Below, in pieces: positions 7,054-14,956 of a DNA stretch of 34,490 nucleotides. The stretch's first letter is position 1. Each line of letters begins with the position of its first letter. The notes under the pieces are model-generated. The model made no database searches, was not told the origin of the DNA, and saw only the letters and a program-made list of their open reading frames with translations. Source of the stretch: JAWCQZ01 sp964486625 (lineage in GTDB: Archaea; Halobacteriota; Syntropharchaeia; JACQPP01); NCBI GenBank assembly GCA_964486625.1, contig CAZANW010000014.1, positions 1 to 34,490 on the forward strand. Direction: 5' to 3'. The position numbers were made by a program, and so were the translations under genes.

Positions 7054-7737
7054 ATGCCCCCGAAGGCCATCCTCTTCGACTTCAACGGCGTCATCGTGGA
7101 CGACGAGCCCCTCCACTGGCGAATGTACAACGCCGCCCTCCGGCCCCTCGGCATCCGCGTCTCGAAGGCCGACTACTACGAAAAATACCTCGGCTTCGAC
7201 GACCGCGACGCATTCCGCGCCATCCTCCGGGACCGGCGGCGCAAGTTCACGCCCGCGCTCATCGAGGAACTCGTCGAAACGAAGGCCGCCGCCTACGCCC
7301 GCCGCATGAAAACCGTCCCCTTCTTCCCCGGCGCCGCGCGGTTCGTCCGAGAGGCCGCGGGCCGCTATCCCCTCGGGGTAGTGACCGGCGCCATCCGCGC
7401 GGAGGCCGAAGGCCTTCTCCGGCGCAGCGGGGTCCGCTCCTGCTTCAAGGTGGTCGTCGCCGCCGAGGACGTGACCCGCGGCAAGCCCCACCCCGAGGGC
7501 TACACGAAGGGGCTCCGCGCCCTGCGGGCCGCGACCCGCCGGCCCCTCCGTGCGTCCGAAGTGCTGGTCGTCGAGGACGGCCCCGCGGGCATCGAGGCGG
7601 CCCGGGGCGCCGGGATGCGCGTGCTCGCGGTGGCCCACACCTACCCGCCGCGGGAACTGCGGGGGGCGGACGCCCTCGCGGCGCGCATCGGGGACTTGAG
7701 GGTGGAAGACATGGCCCGGCTGTTTGAGCGGGCTTGA
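7054..7737 (+). CDS. HAD-superfamily hydrolase, beta-phosphoglucomutase-like
   Basis: A 227-residue HAD protein with an alpha-helical cap (about residues 15-90). Motif I is FDFNGVIVDDEP: the nucleophile Asp is present but the Asp two positions later, usual in phosphatases and phosphomutases, is Asn. Motif II is VVTGAI, the Lys lies in RGKPHPEGY and motif IV is VVEDGPAGIEAA. It may be a phosphatase of small phosphosugars, but the DxN motif makes that uncertain; substrate unknown. The ATG at 7054 gives the canonical N-terminus; the longer upstream frame is not supported. The UPF0282 gene follows 4 bases after its stop, implying one transcript. Confidence 0.85.
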   Translation: MPPKAILFDFNGVIVDDEPLHWRMYNAALRPLGIRVSKADYYEKYLGFDDRDAFRAILRDRRRKFTPALIEELVETKAAAYARRMKTVPFFPGAARFVREAAGRYPLGVVTGAIRAEAEGLLRRSGVRSCFKVVVAAEDVTRGKPHPEGYTKGLRALRAATRRPLRASEVLVVEDGPAGIEAARGAGMRVLAVAHTYPPRELRGADALAARIGDLRVEDMARLFERA

Positions 7738-7741
7738 CTCC

Positions 7742-8647
7742 ATGGGCCTCCGGGTCGTCCCCCTCGCCTTCGAATCGATGGGGGTCCGGTCGCAGGCGAC
7801 CCTCGTCGAGACCCCCGACCTCCGGGTGGTGATTGACCCGGGGGTCGCCCTCGGCCCGCTCCGCTTCTCCCTCCCGCCCCACCCTCTCGAACTCCGGCGG
7901 GAGGAGGAGTTGCGCGCCCGGGTCTTGGAGGAGGCGCGGAGGGCCGACGTGCTTGTCGTGTCGCACTACCACCACGACCACTACGACCCGTTCGAGCCCG
8001 GCCTCGCCGCCGGGAAGACGCTCTACCTGAAGCACCCGACCGGGGCCATCAATCGCTCCCAGAAGGCGCGCGCCGCGGACTTCTTGAAAGCCCTGGGAAG
8101 CGGGCCGAAGAAAACCGAGTTCGCCGACAGCCGGGAGTTCCGCCACGGCCAAACCACCCTCGCATTCTCCCCGCCCGTCTTCCACGGGACCACCGACCGC
8201 CTCGGCTACGTGGTGGAGGTGTGCGTCGGGCACGGCGGGGAGAGGATGGTCTTCGCGTCGGACGTCCAGGGGCCCCCGCGGAGCGACCAGTTCGAGTTCA
8301 TGCTCCGGAACAAACCGGACATCCTGCTCACCGACGGCCCCATGACCTACATGCTCGGCTACCGCTACCCGCAGGAGGCGCTCGACGCCTCGATTGCGCA
8401 CCTGTGCCGTTTGGTGAAGGAGACCGAGGTCGAGACCCTCGTCGCGGACCACCACTTCCTCAGAGATGGGCGTTACATGGACCACCTCGGAGCGGTCCGG
8501 GAAGTGGCGAAGGAGCGGGACGCGAGGGTCGTCACGGCCGCCGAGTTCGCCGGGAGGCCCGTGGAGCCCCTGGAGGGGCGGCGGAGGGAACTCTACCGGG
8601 AGAGGCCCGCGGAGAGGGTGGACTACACCCGGTTCTCGAACCTGTAG
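7742..8647 (+). CDS. UPF0282-family metallo-beta-lactamase-fold protein
   Basis: A 301-residue archaeal MBL-fold protein. The N-terminus VVPLAFESMGVRSQATLVET, then IDPGVALGPLRFSLPPHPLEL, is characteristic of the UPF0282 family. The metal-binding motif is SHYHHDHYDP (H75, H77, D79, H80); further ligands are probably in ASDVQGP, TDGPMTY and VADHHFLRD. Function of the family is not established; a nuclease-type or phosphodiesterase hydrolase is an inference from the fold. The Met at 7742 matches the family N-terminus. Probably cotranscribed with the HAD gene. Confidence 0.88.
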   Translation: MGLRVVPLAFESMGVRSQATLVETPDLRVVIDPGVALGPLRFSLPPHPLELRREEELRARVLEEARRADVLVVSHYHHDHYDPFEPGLAAGKTLYLKHPTGAINRSQKARAADFLKALGSGPKKTEFADSREFRHGQTTLAFSPPVFHGTTDRLGYVVEVCVGHGGERMVFASDVQGPPRSDQFEFMLRNKPDILLTDGPMTYMLGYRYPQEALDASIAHLCRLVKETEVETLVADHHFLRDGRYMDHLGAVREVAKERDARVVTAAEFAGRPVEPLEGRRRELYRERPAERVDYTRFSNL

Positions 8648-8672
8648 CAGAAACCGGAATCGGCGGAAGGGA

Positions 8673-8682
8673 AGTATATATG
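8673..8682 (+). promoter_or_regulatory. Strong TATA box upstream of mre11-rad50
   Basis: AGTATATATG is the most canonical TATA element in the window. It predicts a transcript start near 8702-8706, leaving a leader of about 90 bases before the mre11 ATG, unlike the leaderless pattern of most neighbours. The leader holds a GGGGC/GCCCC hairpin at 8764-8780 just before a ribosome binding site (AGGAG, about 8783-8787). Confidence 0.6.
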
Positions 8683-8793
8683 CCCGGTCCCGGCCGGAAA
8701 ATGGATGACTACTTTCACCCTGCTACCCTCCAGTAGAAACCTCCGGGGGTTGAGCACAGGCCAGGGGCTCCACGCGCCCCGCAGGAGTTAGCC

Positions 8794-10061
8794 ATGCGCA
8801 TCGCCCACATTTCGGACACCCATCTCGGTTTTCGCCAATACAACCTCGACCCGCGGGAGGAGGACTTCTACCGCGCCTGGCACGAGGCCGTCGGCAAGAT
8901 GGTGGAGGAGCNNNNNNNNNNNNNNNNNNNNNNNNNNNNNNNNNNNNNNNNNNNNNNNNNNNNNNNNNNNNNNNNNNNNNNNNNNNNNNNNNNNNNNNNN
9001 NNNNNNNNNNNGAGGAGGACTTCTACCGCGCCTGGCACGAGGCCGTCGGCAAGATGGTGGAGGAGCGGGTGGACGCGGTCGTCCACTCCGGCGACCTCTT
9101 CGACGACCGGAAGCCCCCCATCAAGGCCATCGTGGAGGCGCGCCGCGGGGTCCGGAGGCTCCGGGAGACGGGAATCCCCTTCTACTACGTCACCGGCAAC
9201 CACGACCAGCCCACCCGCGCCGGGGCGCTGCCCCCCCAGGCGCTGCTCGACGAGGCGGTTCCCCTGGACCCGAAGCCGGTGGTCCGGGACGACCTCTTCA
9301 TCGGCGGAATTTCCTACCACTCCCGGGTCGCCCTGGGGCCCCTGAAGGACCGGATGGCCCTCCTGGCGCAGCAGGCGCGCACCCACAGGCGGAGCGTCCT
9401 GGTCCTCCACCAGGGGCTCGACCGCTACATCCCGGAGTTCGAACTGAGGCTCAAGGACCTGAGCCGGTTCGACTACTACGCCCTGGGCCACATCCACCTC
9501 CGGACGGAGGACTGGAACGGCTCGACGCTGGTCGCCTATCCGGGCTCCATCGAGATGTGGCGGATGGACGAGTTCGAGGACTGGCGCCGGAAGGGGAAGG
9601 GGTTCACCGTCGTCGATTTGGACGGAGACTCCCCCGAGACCCGTTTCGTCAACGTGGAGGTCCGGACCTTCCTCCGGGAAGAGGTGGAGGGCGAGGGCCT
9701 CGATGGGACGCTGGCCGCTCTCAAGCCGCGGTGCCGGGGGGCGGTGGTCTGCCTCGACGTGAAGGCCCGCCGCGCCGATTTTGCCCGCCTCGCCAAGAGA
9801 ATCGCCGAGGAGCTGGGGCCCGAGGCGCTCCGGGTCCTGCCCCGCTTCCTCGACATCGAGACCCCGGAGGCGGCCGGGGTCCTGGAGGGCGTGGACCTCC
9901 GGGAGTCCCTCCGGAAGGCGCTGACGGACGCCTCGGAGGCGGAGCGAGACCTGGCGTGGGAACTCTACGCCCTTCTGGCCAAAAACGACGCCGAGGGAGC
10001 GCTCGCCGCGGCCCGCCGGTGGCTCGCCCCGCGCGCACCCGAGGCCATCGAGGCGAGATGA
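8794..10061 (+). CDS. mre11: DNA double-strand break repair nuclease Mre11 (interrupted by an artefactual gap)
   Basis: Mre11 phosphoesterase: N-terminal MRIAHISDTHLGFRQYNLD, then VVHSGDLFDDRKP, YYVTGNHDQP, VLHQG, and ALGHIH, which together form the dimetal site; a C-terminal capping and Rad50-binding region follows. With Rad50 it processes DNA ends. A run of 100 Ns sits at 8912-9011, flanked by two identical 55-base copies (8857-8911 and 9012-9066). Removing the Ns and one copy leaves 1113 bases, a clean 370-codon frame reading KMVEERVDAVVHSGD across the join, so the gene is complete. ATG 8794 has an AGGAG site about 6 bases upstream. The stop overlaps the rad50 start (ATGA). Confidence 0.95.
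8857..9066. other. Assembly gap: 100 Ns flanked by an identical 55-base overlap
   Basis: The 55 bases before the Ns are repeated exactly after them. This is what scaffolding leaves when two contigs that overlap by 55 bases are joined with a fixed 100-N spacer; the true sequence has one copy and no gap. Confidence 0.95.
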
Positions 10062-12778
10062 TTCTGCGGAACCTGCGCCTGGAGAACGTGAGGTCCTACA
10101 AGGACCTCTCCATCGAGTTCGGCCCCGGCATCACCACCATCCTGGGCCCCAACGGAGCGGGCAAGTCCACCCTCCTCCAGGCGGCCGCGTGGGGTCTCCT
10201 CGGGCTCGGCTCGCCGGCCGCCCTCCGGCGCCACCACGCCCCCTTCCTGCGGGTCGCCCTGGAGTTCCAGGCCCACGGCCGCGACTACCGGGTGGTCCGG
10301 GAGAGGAGGTTCGACAAGGGGGGCGCGAGGGGGACCAACATCCTCTACGAGACCACGGGGGGGGCCGAGAGGAAGCTGAGGTGGCAGGACCGGGACGTCA
10401 CCGAAGAGGTGGTCCAAATCACCGGCCTCGAGCCCGCGGTCTTCCAGAACGCCATCCTGGTGGCCCAGGGGGAGATGGACGCGCTCACCCGGGCGACGCC
10501 CGCCGAGCGGGAGGCGATGGTGGCGCGGCTCCTGGGCATCGAGGAGATGGAGAGGGTCTGGGAGAGGATGGGTCCTGTGGCCTCGGTCTTCGAGAGGGAG
10601 GCCGAGGGGCTCCGGGCCGCCCTGGGGCTGGCCGAGGGAAAACGGAGGGGGATGGAGGAGGCGCGGCTCCGGCGGGAGGAACTGGTCCGGAAGGTGAACG
10701 GGCTGGAGGGCAACCTCGCGTCCCTCCGGAGGCGGGAGGAGGAGACGCGGGCCAAGTGGGAGGCCGCGGAGGCGAAGCGGAGGGAGGCGCTCCAACTGCG
10801 GGAGGAGGCGAAGCACGTCGAGGCGGAGGTCCGGAGGTCCGCGGAGCAGGAGCGGGAGGCGGGGGTCCGGCTCCGGGAGGTGGAGCGGGCCGCGGCGGAA
10901 GCGGCTCCATTGGCCGGGGCGGTGAAGAGGCTCCCGCTGCTGGAATCGTGGGAGGCGCTGCTCCATGACGAAAAACTCCTGAAGGAGCGGGAGACCCACG
11001 CCGCCCGGCTGCGGGAGCAGGTGGCCCGGGCCGGGGAGCAGGCGCGCTCCCTCCAGGGGGCCCACGGGGAGTGGGTCCGCCTCGCGTCCGAAATCGAGCA
11101 CTTCCAGAAGGAGCGCGACCGGTTCCAAGCCGCGGGCGCGCTGGCGGCCCGGGCGGAGTCCGACCTGCGGAGGAGCCGGGAGCGGCTCGCCTCCGCGGAG
11201 GCGGAACTGGCCGCGGCCCGGAAGCGGCTCCCGTTCGACGACCCGGCCGGCCTCGCGGAATTCCACCGGGCGAGGGTCGAGGAGGCTACCCGGGGACTCC
11301 GGCAGGCCGAGGAGGCGCTGGCGGGAGCCATGGAGGCTCGGACCCGGGCGGAGGTGGAGGAGGCGCGGCTCTCCAGGGCCCTTCGGGAACTGGAGGGGGT
11401 CTCCGGCCCCTGCCCCCTCTGCTCCCAGCCGCTCTCGGAGCAGCACCGCGCCGAGGTCCTGGCGACCTACCGGGGAGACTTGGGGAATCTCCGCGAGGAA
11501 CTGAAGTCGGGTTCGCAGGCGCTCCAAAAAGCGCGGGCCCGCGTCGAGGCTCTGCGGCGCGCGCGGGAGGAGGAGGTCCGGCTGCCGGTGGAGGCGTGGG
11601 CCCGCGCGGCCCGGGAGGCGGAGGGTCTCCGGGCCGAGATTGCTCGGGTGGAGTCGGAGGTCTCCGCGGCCGCGGGGAGCCGGAAAGCGCTGGAGGGCGC
11701 CGAGGCCCGCCTCCGGGAGGCGCGCTCCCGGAGGGCCGCCCTGGAGCCGAAGGCCGCGGAATATCTGGCTGCGCAGAAACTCTTGGAGCAGACCCCCGAC
11801 CTTTCTGCGGCCGAAAGCGAGATGGCGAATCGGCGGGCCGCCCTCGCCCGCCGGAGGGAGGAGGCTCTGCGGGGACTCGGGTCGGAGCCCGCCGACCCGG
11901 CCCCGGAGATTGGGCACCTCCGGGAGGCGCAGCGGAGACTCGACCGCCTCGATGGGCTCCTCCAGCAGAGGCCCCGCATCGAGGAGGCCGCGGAGCGGGC
12001 CCGGAGGGCGCGGGAGGAGGCCGAAGGCCGGAAGCGCGACCTGGAGGTCCGGCTCGCTCCCCTGAGAGATGCCGAGGCGGAGGCGGGGGCCGCCGCCCGG
12101 AAGCACGAGGAGGCGCGCTCCCTCGCGGCGGGGGCGGCGGTGGAACTGGCCCGCTCCCAGGAGGGGCTCCGGGCCGAGGAGGAGCGCATCCGCGGCCTGG
12201 AGGCCGAACTGGCGAAATTAGAGGAGGCGCGGGAGCGGGGGAAAGCTCTGGAAGGGCTCCTCTCGTTCCTCGGCCGGCTCCGGTCGGTCCTCTCCCGCGA
12301 AGGGCTCCAGAAGGAAATCCGGACGAAGGCCCGGCCCCTCCTCGAAAAATACGCCTCGGAGATGTTCGGCGACTTCCAGCTGTCCTACAACTCCCTCCGG
12401 GTCACCGAGGACTACAACCTCCTGCTGGTCTCGCCCGAGGCGCCCGACGGCCTCGACGTCGCCGCGGCCTCCGGGGGGGAGCGGGTCGCCGCGGCGCTGG
12501 CCCTCCGGGCCGCGATTGCGCGCCTCCTGGCGGGGAGCCGGCTCGAACTCCTGATTCTCGACGAGCCCACCGCCCATTTGGACGGGGTCCGGCGGAGGGA
12601 ACTGGTCCCGGTCCTGCGGGGCCTCGGGGCCATCCCGCAGATTCTGGTCGTCACCCACGACGACGAACTGGAGGCCGCCGCCGATGTGCTCTGGAAGGTG
12701 AGGAAGGAGGGCGGGGTCTCCGCGGTGGAGGTGGAGGCGCCGGGGGTGGAGACGATGGCGGGGAAACTGGGCGCTTGA
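10058..12778 (+). CDS. rad50: DNA double-strand break repair ATPase Rad50
   Basis: A 906-residue SMC-like ATPase partner of Mre11. Order: N-terminal Walker A GPNGAGKST (30-38), a Q-loop region (LVAQGEMDAL), a long Glu/Arg/Ala coiled coil, the zinc hook CPLC (C452-C455) at its apex, the returning coiled coil, then the ABC signature ASGGERVAAALALR (about 804-817) and Walker B LILDEPTAHLD (about 831-841). ATP binding closes the two heads and controls Mre11 access to DNA ends; two hooks bind one zinc to tether complexes. ATG 10058 overlaps the mre11 stop by 4 bases. Length is typical for archaea. Confidence 0.96.
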   Translation: MILRNLRLENVRSYKDLSIEFGPGITTILGPNGAGKSTLLQAAAWGLLGLGSPAALRRHHAPFLRVALEFQAHGRDYRVVRERRFDKGGARGTNILYETTGGAERKLRWQDRDVTEEVVQITGLEPAVFQNAILVAQGEMDALTRATPAEREAMVARLLGIEEMERVWERMGPVASVFEREAEGLRAALGLAEGKRRGMEEARLRREELVRKVNGLEGNLASLRRREEETRAKWEAAEAKRREALQLREEAKHVEAEVRRSAEQEREAGVRLREVERAAAEAAPLAGAVKRLPLLESWEALLHDEKLLKERETHAARLREQVARAGEQARSLQGAHGEWVRLASEIEHFQKERDRFQAAGALAARAESDLRRSRERLASAEAELAAARKRLPFDDPAGLAEFHRARVEEATRGLRQAEEALAGAMEARTRAEVEEARLSRALRELEGVSGPCPLCSQPLSEQHRAEVLATYRGDLGNLREELKSGSQALQKARARVEALRRAREEEVRLPVEAWARAAREAEGLRAEIARVESEVSAAAGSRKALEGAEARLREARSRRAALEPKAAEYLAAQKLLEQTPDLSAAESEMANRRAALARRREEALRGLGSEPADPAPEIGHLREAQRRLDRLDGLLQQRPRIEEAAERARRAREEAEGRKRDLEVRLAPLRDAEAEAGAAARKHEEARSLAAGAAVELARSQEGLRAEEERIRGLEAELAKLEEARERGKALEGLLSFLGRLRSVLSREGLQKEIRTKARPLLEKYASEMFGDFQLSYNSLRVTEDYNLLLVSPEAPDGLDVAAASGGERVAAALALRAAIARLLAGSRLELLILDEPTAHLDGVRRRELVPVLRGLGAIPQILVVTHDDELEAAADVLWKVRKEGGVSAVEVEAPGVETMAGKLGA

Positions 12779-12791
12779 ACGGGAAGTGCCG

Positions 12792-13100
12792 CTACTCCTT
12801 CAGCGCCGGCACCTTCGCCAGCGCCGCCCCCATGACCTCCGCGGGGTCGAACCTCTTGCCGCACCGGCTGCAGAACTGGACCCCCGCAATCAGCGGGTTC
12901 CCGCAGTGGAGGCAGAGGGGCCTCGGGACCGGCTTCCCGCAGAAGTTGCAGTGGCCCTTCGACGGCCCGAGGGACTGGTTGCACCAGGGGCAGGGGCGGT
13001 CGGGGTCGGCCCGGACCAGCGCCTTGAAGAGGTGGGCGAGTTGCTCCTTCGTGAACTGCTGCCCCGGGGGGCCCGCGGGCTTCTTCGAGAAGAGGCCCAT
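12792..13100 (-). CDS. Zinc-ribbon protein with three CxxC knuckle pairs, unknown function
   Basis: A 102-residue protein: a short basic N-terminus (MGLFSKKPAG), a helical part QFTKEQLAHLFKAL, then successive knuckles CPWC, CNFC, CLHC and CSRC, consistent with two rubredoxin-like zinc ribbons of the 'double zinc ribbon' type. Such proteins often act as adaptors or nucleic-acid-associated factors, but no function can be assigned. Met at 13100 is preferred over an upstream Met at 13127 because the latter falls within the promoter-like A/T-rich stretch. Convergent with rad50 (13 bases between stops) and divergent from the radical SAM gene. Confidence 0.75.
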   Translation of the reverse strand: MGLFSKKPAGPPGQQFTKEQLAHLFKALVRADPDRPCPWCNQSLGPSKGHCNFCGKPVPRPLCLHCGNPLIAGVQFCSRCGKRFDPAEVMGAALAKVPALKE

Positions 13101-13110
13101 CACGCCCCTT

Positions 13111-13167
13111 TCGTTTAAACGATTCAAACTTCGCTATCGCCGGAGCCCGGGGGTTTAAACATTTTTA
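13111..13167. promoter_or_regulatory. Divergent promoter region with two GTTTAAAC elements
   Basis: Between the zinc-ribbon and radical SAM genes, the 8-base palindrome GTTTAAAC occurs at 13113-13120 and 13153-13160, exactly 40 bases apart, in otherwise GC-rich DNA. The right copy runs into ATTTTTAAC, a likely TATA for the plus-strand gene; AGTTTGAATC (minus strand, about 13121-13130) has the spacing of a leaderless promoter for the zinc-ribbon gene. Confidence 0.45.
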
Positions 13168-13218
13168 ACTTAGGCAATAGGTTTTTTACAGAACACGGGC
13201 AACGGGAGGTGGATTTGG

Positions 13219-14850
13219 ATGTCTCAGAGCCTACAGATACCGGTTCGCGACCTTTTGACCCCCTCCCCGGGCTCTGCGCCCGTCCCATCGGCGGAGTCCC
13301 CGGCCGAGAGCGCGGGCCTCATCACGCTCATCAACCACCAGGGCCTGAAGGTCATGGAGGGGATGCAATACCAGTCCCCCTCGCCCTCCATCGGGCTCGC
13401 CTACATCGGCGCGTTCCTGCGCAGGCACGGCTACGACTACACCGCCATCGACGCCTGCGGCGAGGCGATGGGCAAAATCCGCCCCTACACGGGCAGCGAG
13501 AAAATTTTCATCCAGGGCCTGAGCTACGAGGAGGTGGTCGAGCGGGTCCCGGCGACCAGCCGAATCATCGGCTTCACCTGCCTCTTCAGCCACTGCTGGC
13601 CTCTGGTCTACGACATGGCACTCCGCCTCCGGAAAAAGTGCCCCAACGCCCTCTTCGTGCTGGGCGGCGAGCACGGGACCGCGCTGCCGGAGCAGCCCCT
13701 GAAGACGGGCGCCTTCGACGTGGTGGTGATGGGCGAGGGCGAGGAGACGTTCCTCGACCTGGTCCGCTGCGTCCTACAGGGGCGCGACTGGAAGGGAATC
13801 TCGGGCATCGCCTACCTGGAGGAGGGGCGGCTCAAGAGGACCGCGGAGCGCATGCGCATCACCGACGTCAACGCCCTCCCCTATCCGGACTGGGACCGGT
13901 GGTCCATCCAGGCCTACATCGAGACCGGCCAGGTGACGGGCATCCACCTGGGCCGGCAAATGCCCATCCTCGGCAGCCGTGGGTGCCCCTACAACTGCGC
14001 CTTCTGCTCGAACGAGGGCATGTGGACGCGGAAATACATCATGCGCGACCCGAAGGCGCTGGTGGACGAGATGGAGTTCATGAAGAAGAAATACCAGGTG
14101 ACCGGCTTCACCTTCATGGACCTGACCTTCGTGGTGGACCGGAAGAAGACCCTCGCGTTCGCGAACGAGTTGATTGCGCGCGTCCTCAACATCACCTACC
14201 AGCTCCCGGCCGGAACCCGCTGCGAGGCCTTCGACCAGGAGTTGGCCGACGCCCTCGACCGCTCCGGCCTGCGGAACTTCGCCTTCGCCCCGGAGTCGGG
14301 CTCGGAGGAGATTCTCCAGATTGTCCGGAAGCGGATCAAACTGGAGAAGTTCCTCGATGCGACCCGCGTCGCCCTGCGGACCCGGATGACCGTCGGCTGC
14401 TACTTCGTGATTGGCTTCCCGGAGGACACGCCGCAGTCGATGGGGGCGACCCTGTCGCTGATTCGCAAACTGGCGCGCATGGGCGTCCACGACATCACGG
14501 TGTCGAAGTTCACCCCCTATCCCGGCTCGGACTACTTCAACGACCTGCTGCGGAAGGGGCGCATCACCTACAGCACGGAGGACCTCGGGCAGGTCATCAG
14601 TTTCTTCGCCGCCGAGAACAAGTCCTACTGCGACTCGATGGACTCCCGCGCCCTCTACCGCTGGATGCTGAGGATGTATCTCAACTTCTACCTGATTTCG
14701 TTCCTGCGCCGGCCGTGGCGCGTCATCAAGAACCTCTTCGCCTTCCTGTTCAAAGGCACCGAGAACACCCGTTACATCCGGCTCTTCAACGAACTGGTGT
14801 TCCGGCGCCGCAAGTGGCGGCGGCTGGCACAGTCTGCAACCCAAGGGTAA
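13219..14850 (+). CDS. B12-binding-type radical SAM protein
   Basis: A 543-residue protein of the cobalamin-binding radical SAM (BchE/P-methylase-like) class. The N-terminal half (about 33-220) looks like a B12-binding Rossmann domain (PSPSIGLAYIGAFLRRHGYD, RIIGFTCLFSHCW, VVVMGEGEETFLDLV). The radical SAM core begins near 250 with GCPYNCAFCSN (C256, C260, C263 bind the 4Fe-4S cluster) and includes FTFMDLTFVVD and FAFAPESGSEEIL. The C-terminal stretch (about 490-540) is Arg/Lys- and aromatic-rich (WMLRMYLNFYLISFLRRPW), perhaps membrane-associated. Substrate unknown; a methylation or lipid/cofactor modification is inferred from the class. A GGGAGGTGGA ribosome binding site at 13204-13213 supports the ATG. 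cobT/cobB in this window could supply its cofactor. Confidence 0.85.
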   Translation: MSQSLQIPVRDLLTPSPGSAPVPSAESPAESAGLITLINHQGLKVMEGMQYQSPSPSIGLAYIGAFLRRHGYDYTAIDACGEAMGKIRPYTGSEKIFIQGLSYEEVVERVPATSRIIGFTCLFSHCWPLVYDMALRLRKKCPNALFVLGGEHGTALPEQPLKTGAFDVVVMGEGEETFLDLVRCVLQGRDWKGISGIAYLEEGRLKRTAERMRITDVNALPYPDWDRWSIQAYIETGQVTGIHLGRQMPILGSRGCPYNCAFCSNEGMWTRKYIMRDPKALVDEMEFMKKKYQVTGFTFMDLTFVVDRKKTLAFANELIARVLNITYQLPAGTRCEAFDQELADALDRSGLRNFAFAPESGSEEILQIVRKRIKLEKFLDATRVALRTRMTVGCYFVIGFPEDTPQSMGATLSLIRKLARMGVHDITVSKFTPYPGSDYFNDLLRKGRITYSTEDLGQVISFFAAENKSYCDSMDSRALYRWMLRMYLNFYLISFLRRPWRVIKNLFAFLFKGTENTRYIRLFNELVFRRRKWRRLAQSATQG

Positions 14851-14928
14851 CAATGCAAAATGTAAAGCGCAAAATGAAAAGTGAAAAATTTTGACTTTTG
14901 CTCTTTGCATTTTTCATTTTGCATTTGA
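14851..14928. repeat. A/T-rich imperfect palindrome of TGCAAA/TTTGCA units
   Basis: Fills the gap between the converging radical SAM and atpC genes. The left arm carries words such as ATGCAAAATG, and the right arm mirrors it with TTTTGC, TTTGCAT and CATTTTGCATTTG. The arms of about 35 bases are roughly 80% complementary around position 14890. It closely resembles the element at 18997-19080. As RNA it would form a long hairpin for either strand, so it may end both transcripts. Confidence 0.75.
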
Positions 14929-14956
14929 AGGGCCGGCGTGAGCATCGAGCGCGGGC

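Noticed and set aside
8701..8760. Possible box C/D guide RNA in the mre11 leader (GATGA word)
   Set aside because: The C box matches only partly and no convincing CUGA D box or internal D'/C' pair was found.
8794..9345. 183-codon frame read straight through the N run
   Set aside because: After the Ns it is out of frame with Mre11. The frame is restored only by collapsing the 55-base overlap.
9965..12106. 713-codon minus-strand open frame
   Set aside because: A Pro/Leu/Gly/Arg-rich shadow of rad50's coiled-coil codons, with no motif.
11071..13158. 695-codon plus-strand open frame in another frame over rad50
   Set aside because: Gly/Pro/Arg-rich shadow; the frame of rad50 holds Walker A, zinc hook, signature and Walker B.
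14851..14928. CRISPR array
   Set aside because: The repeated words are short, degenerate and arranged as two mirror arms, with no constant repeat or unique spacers.
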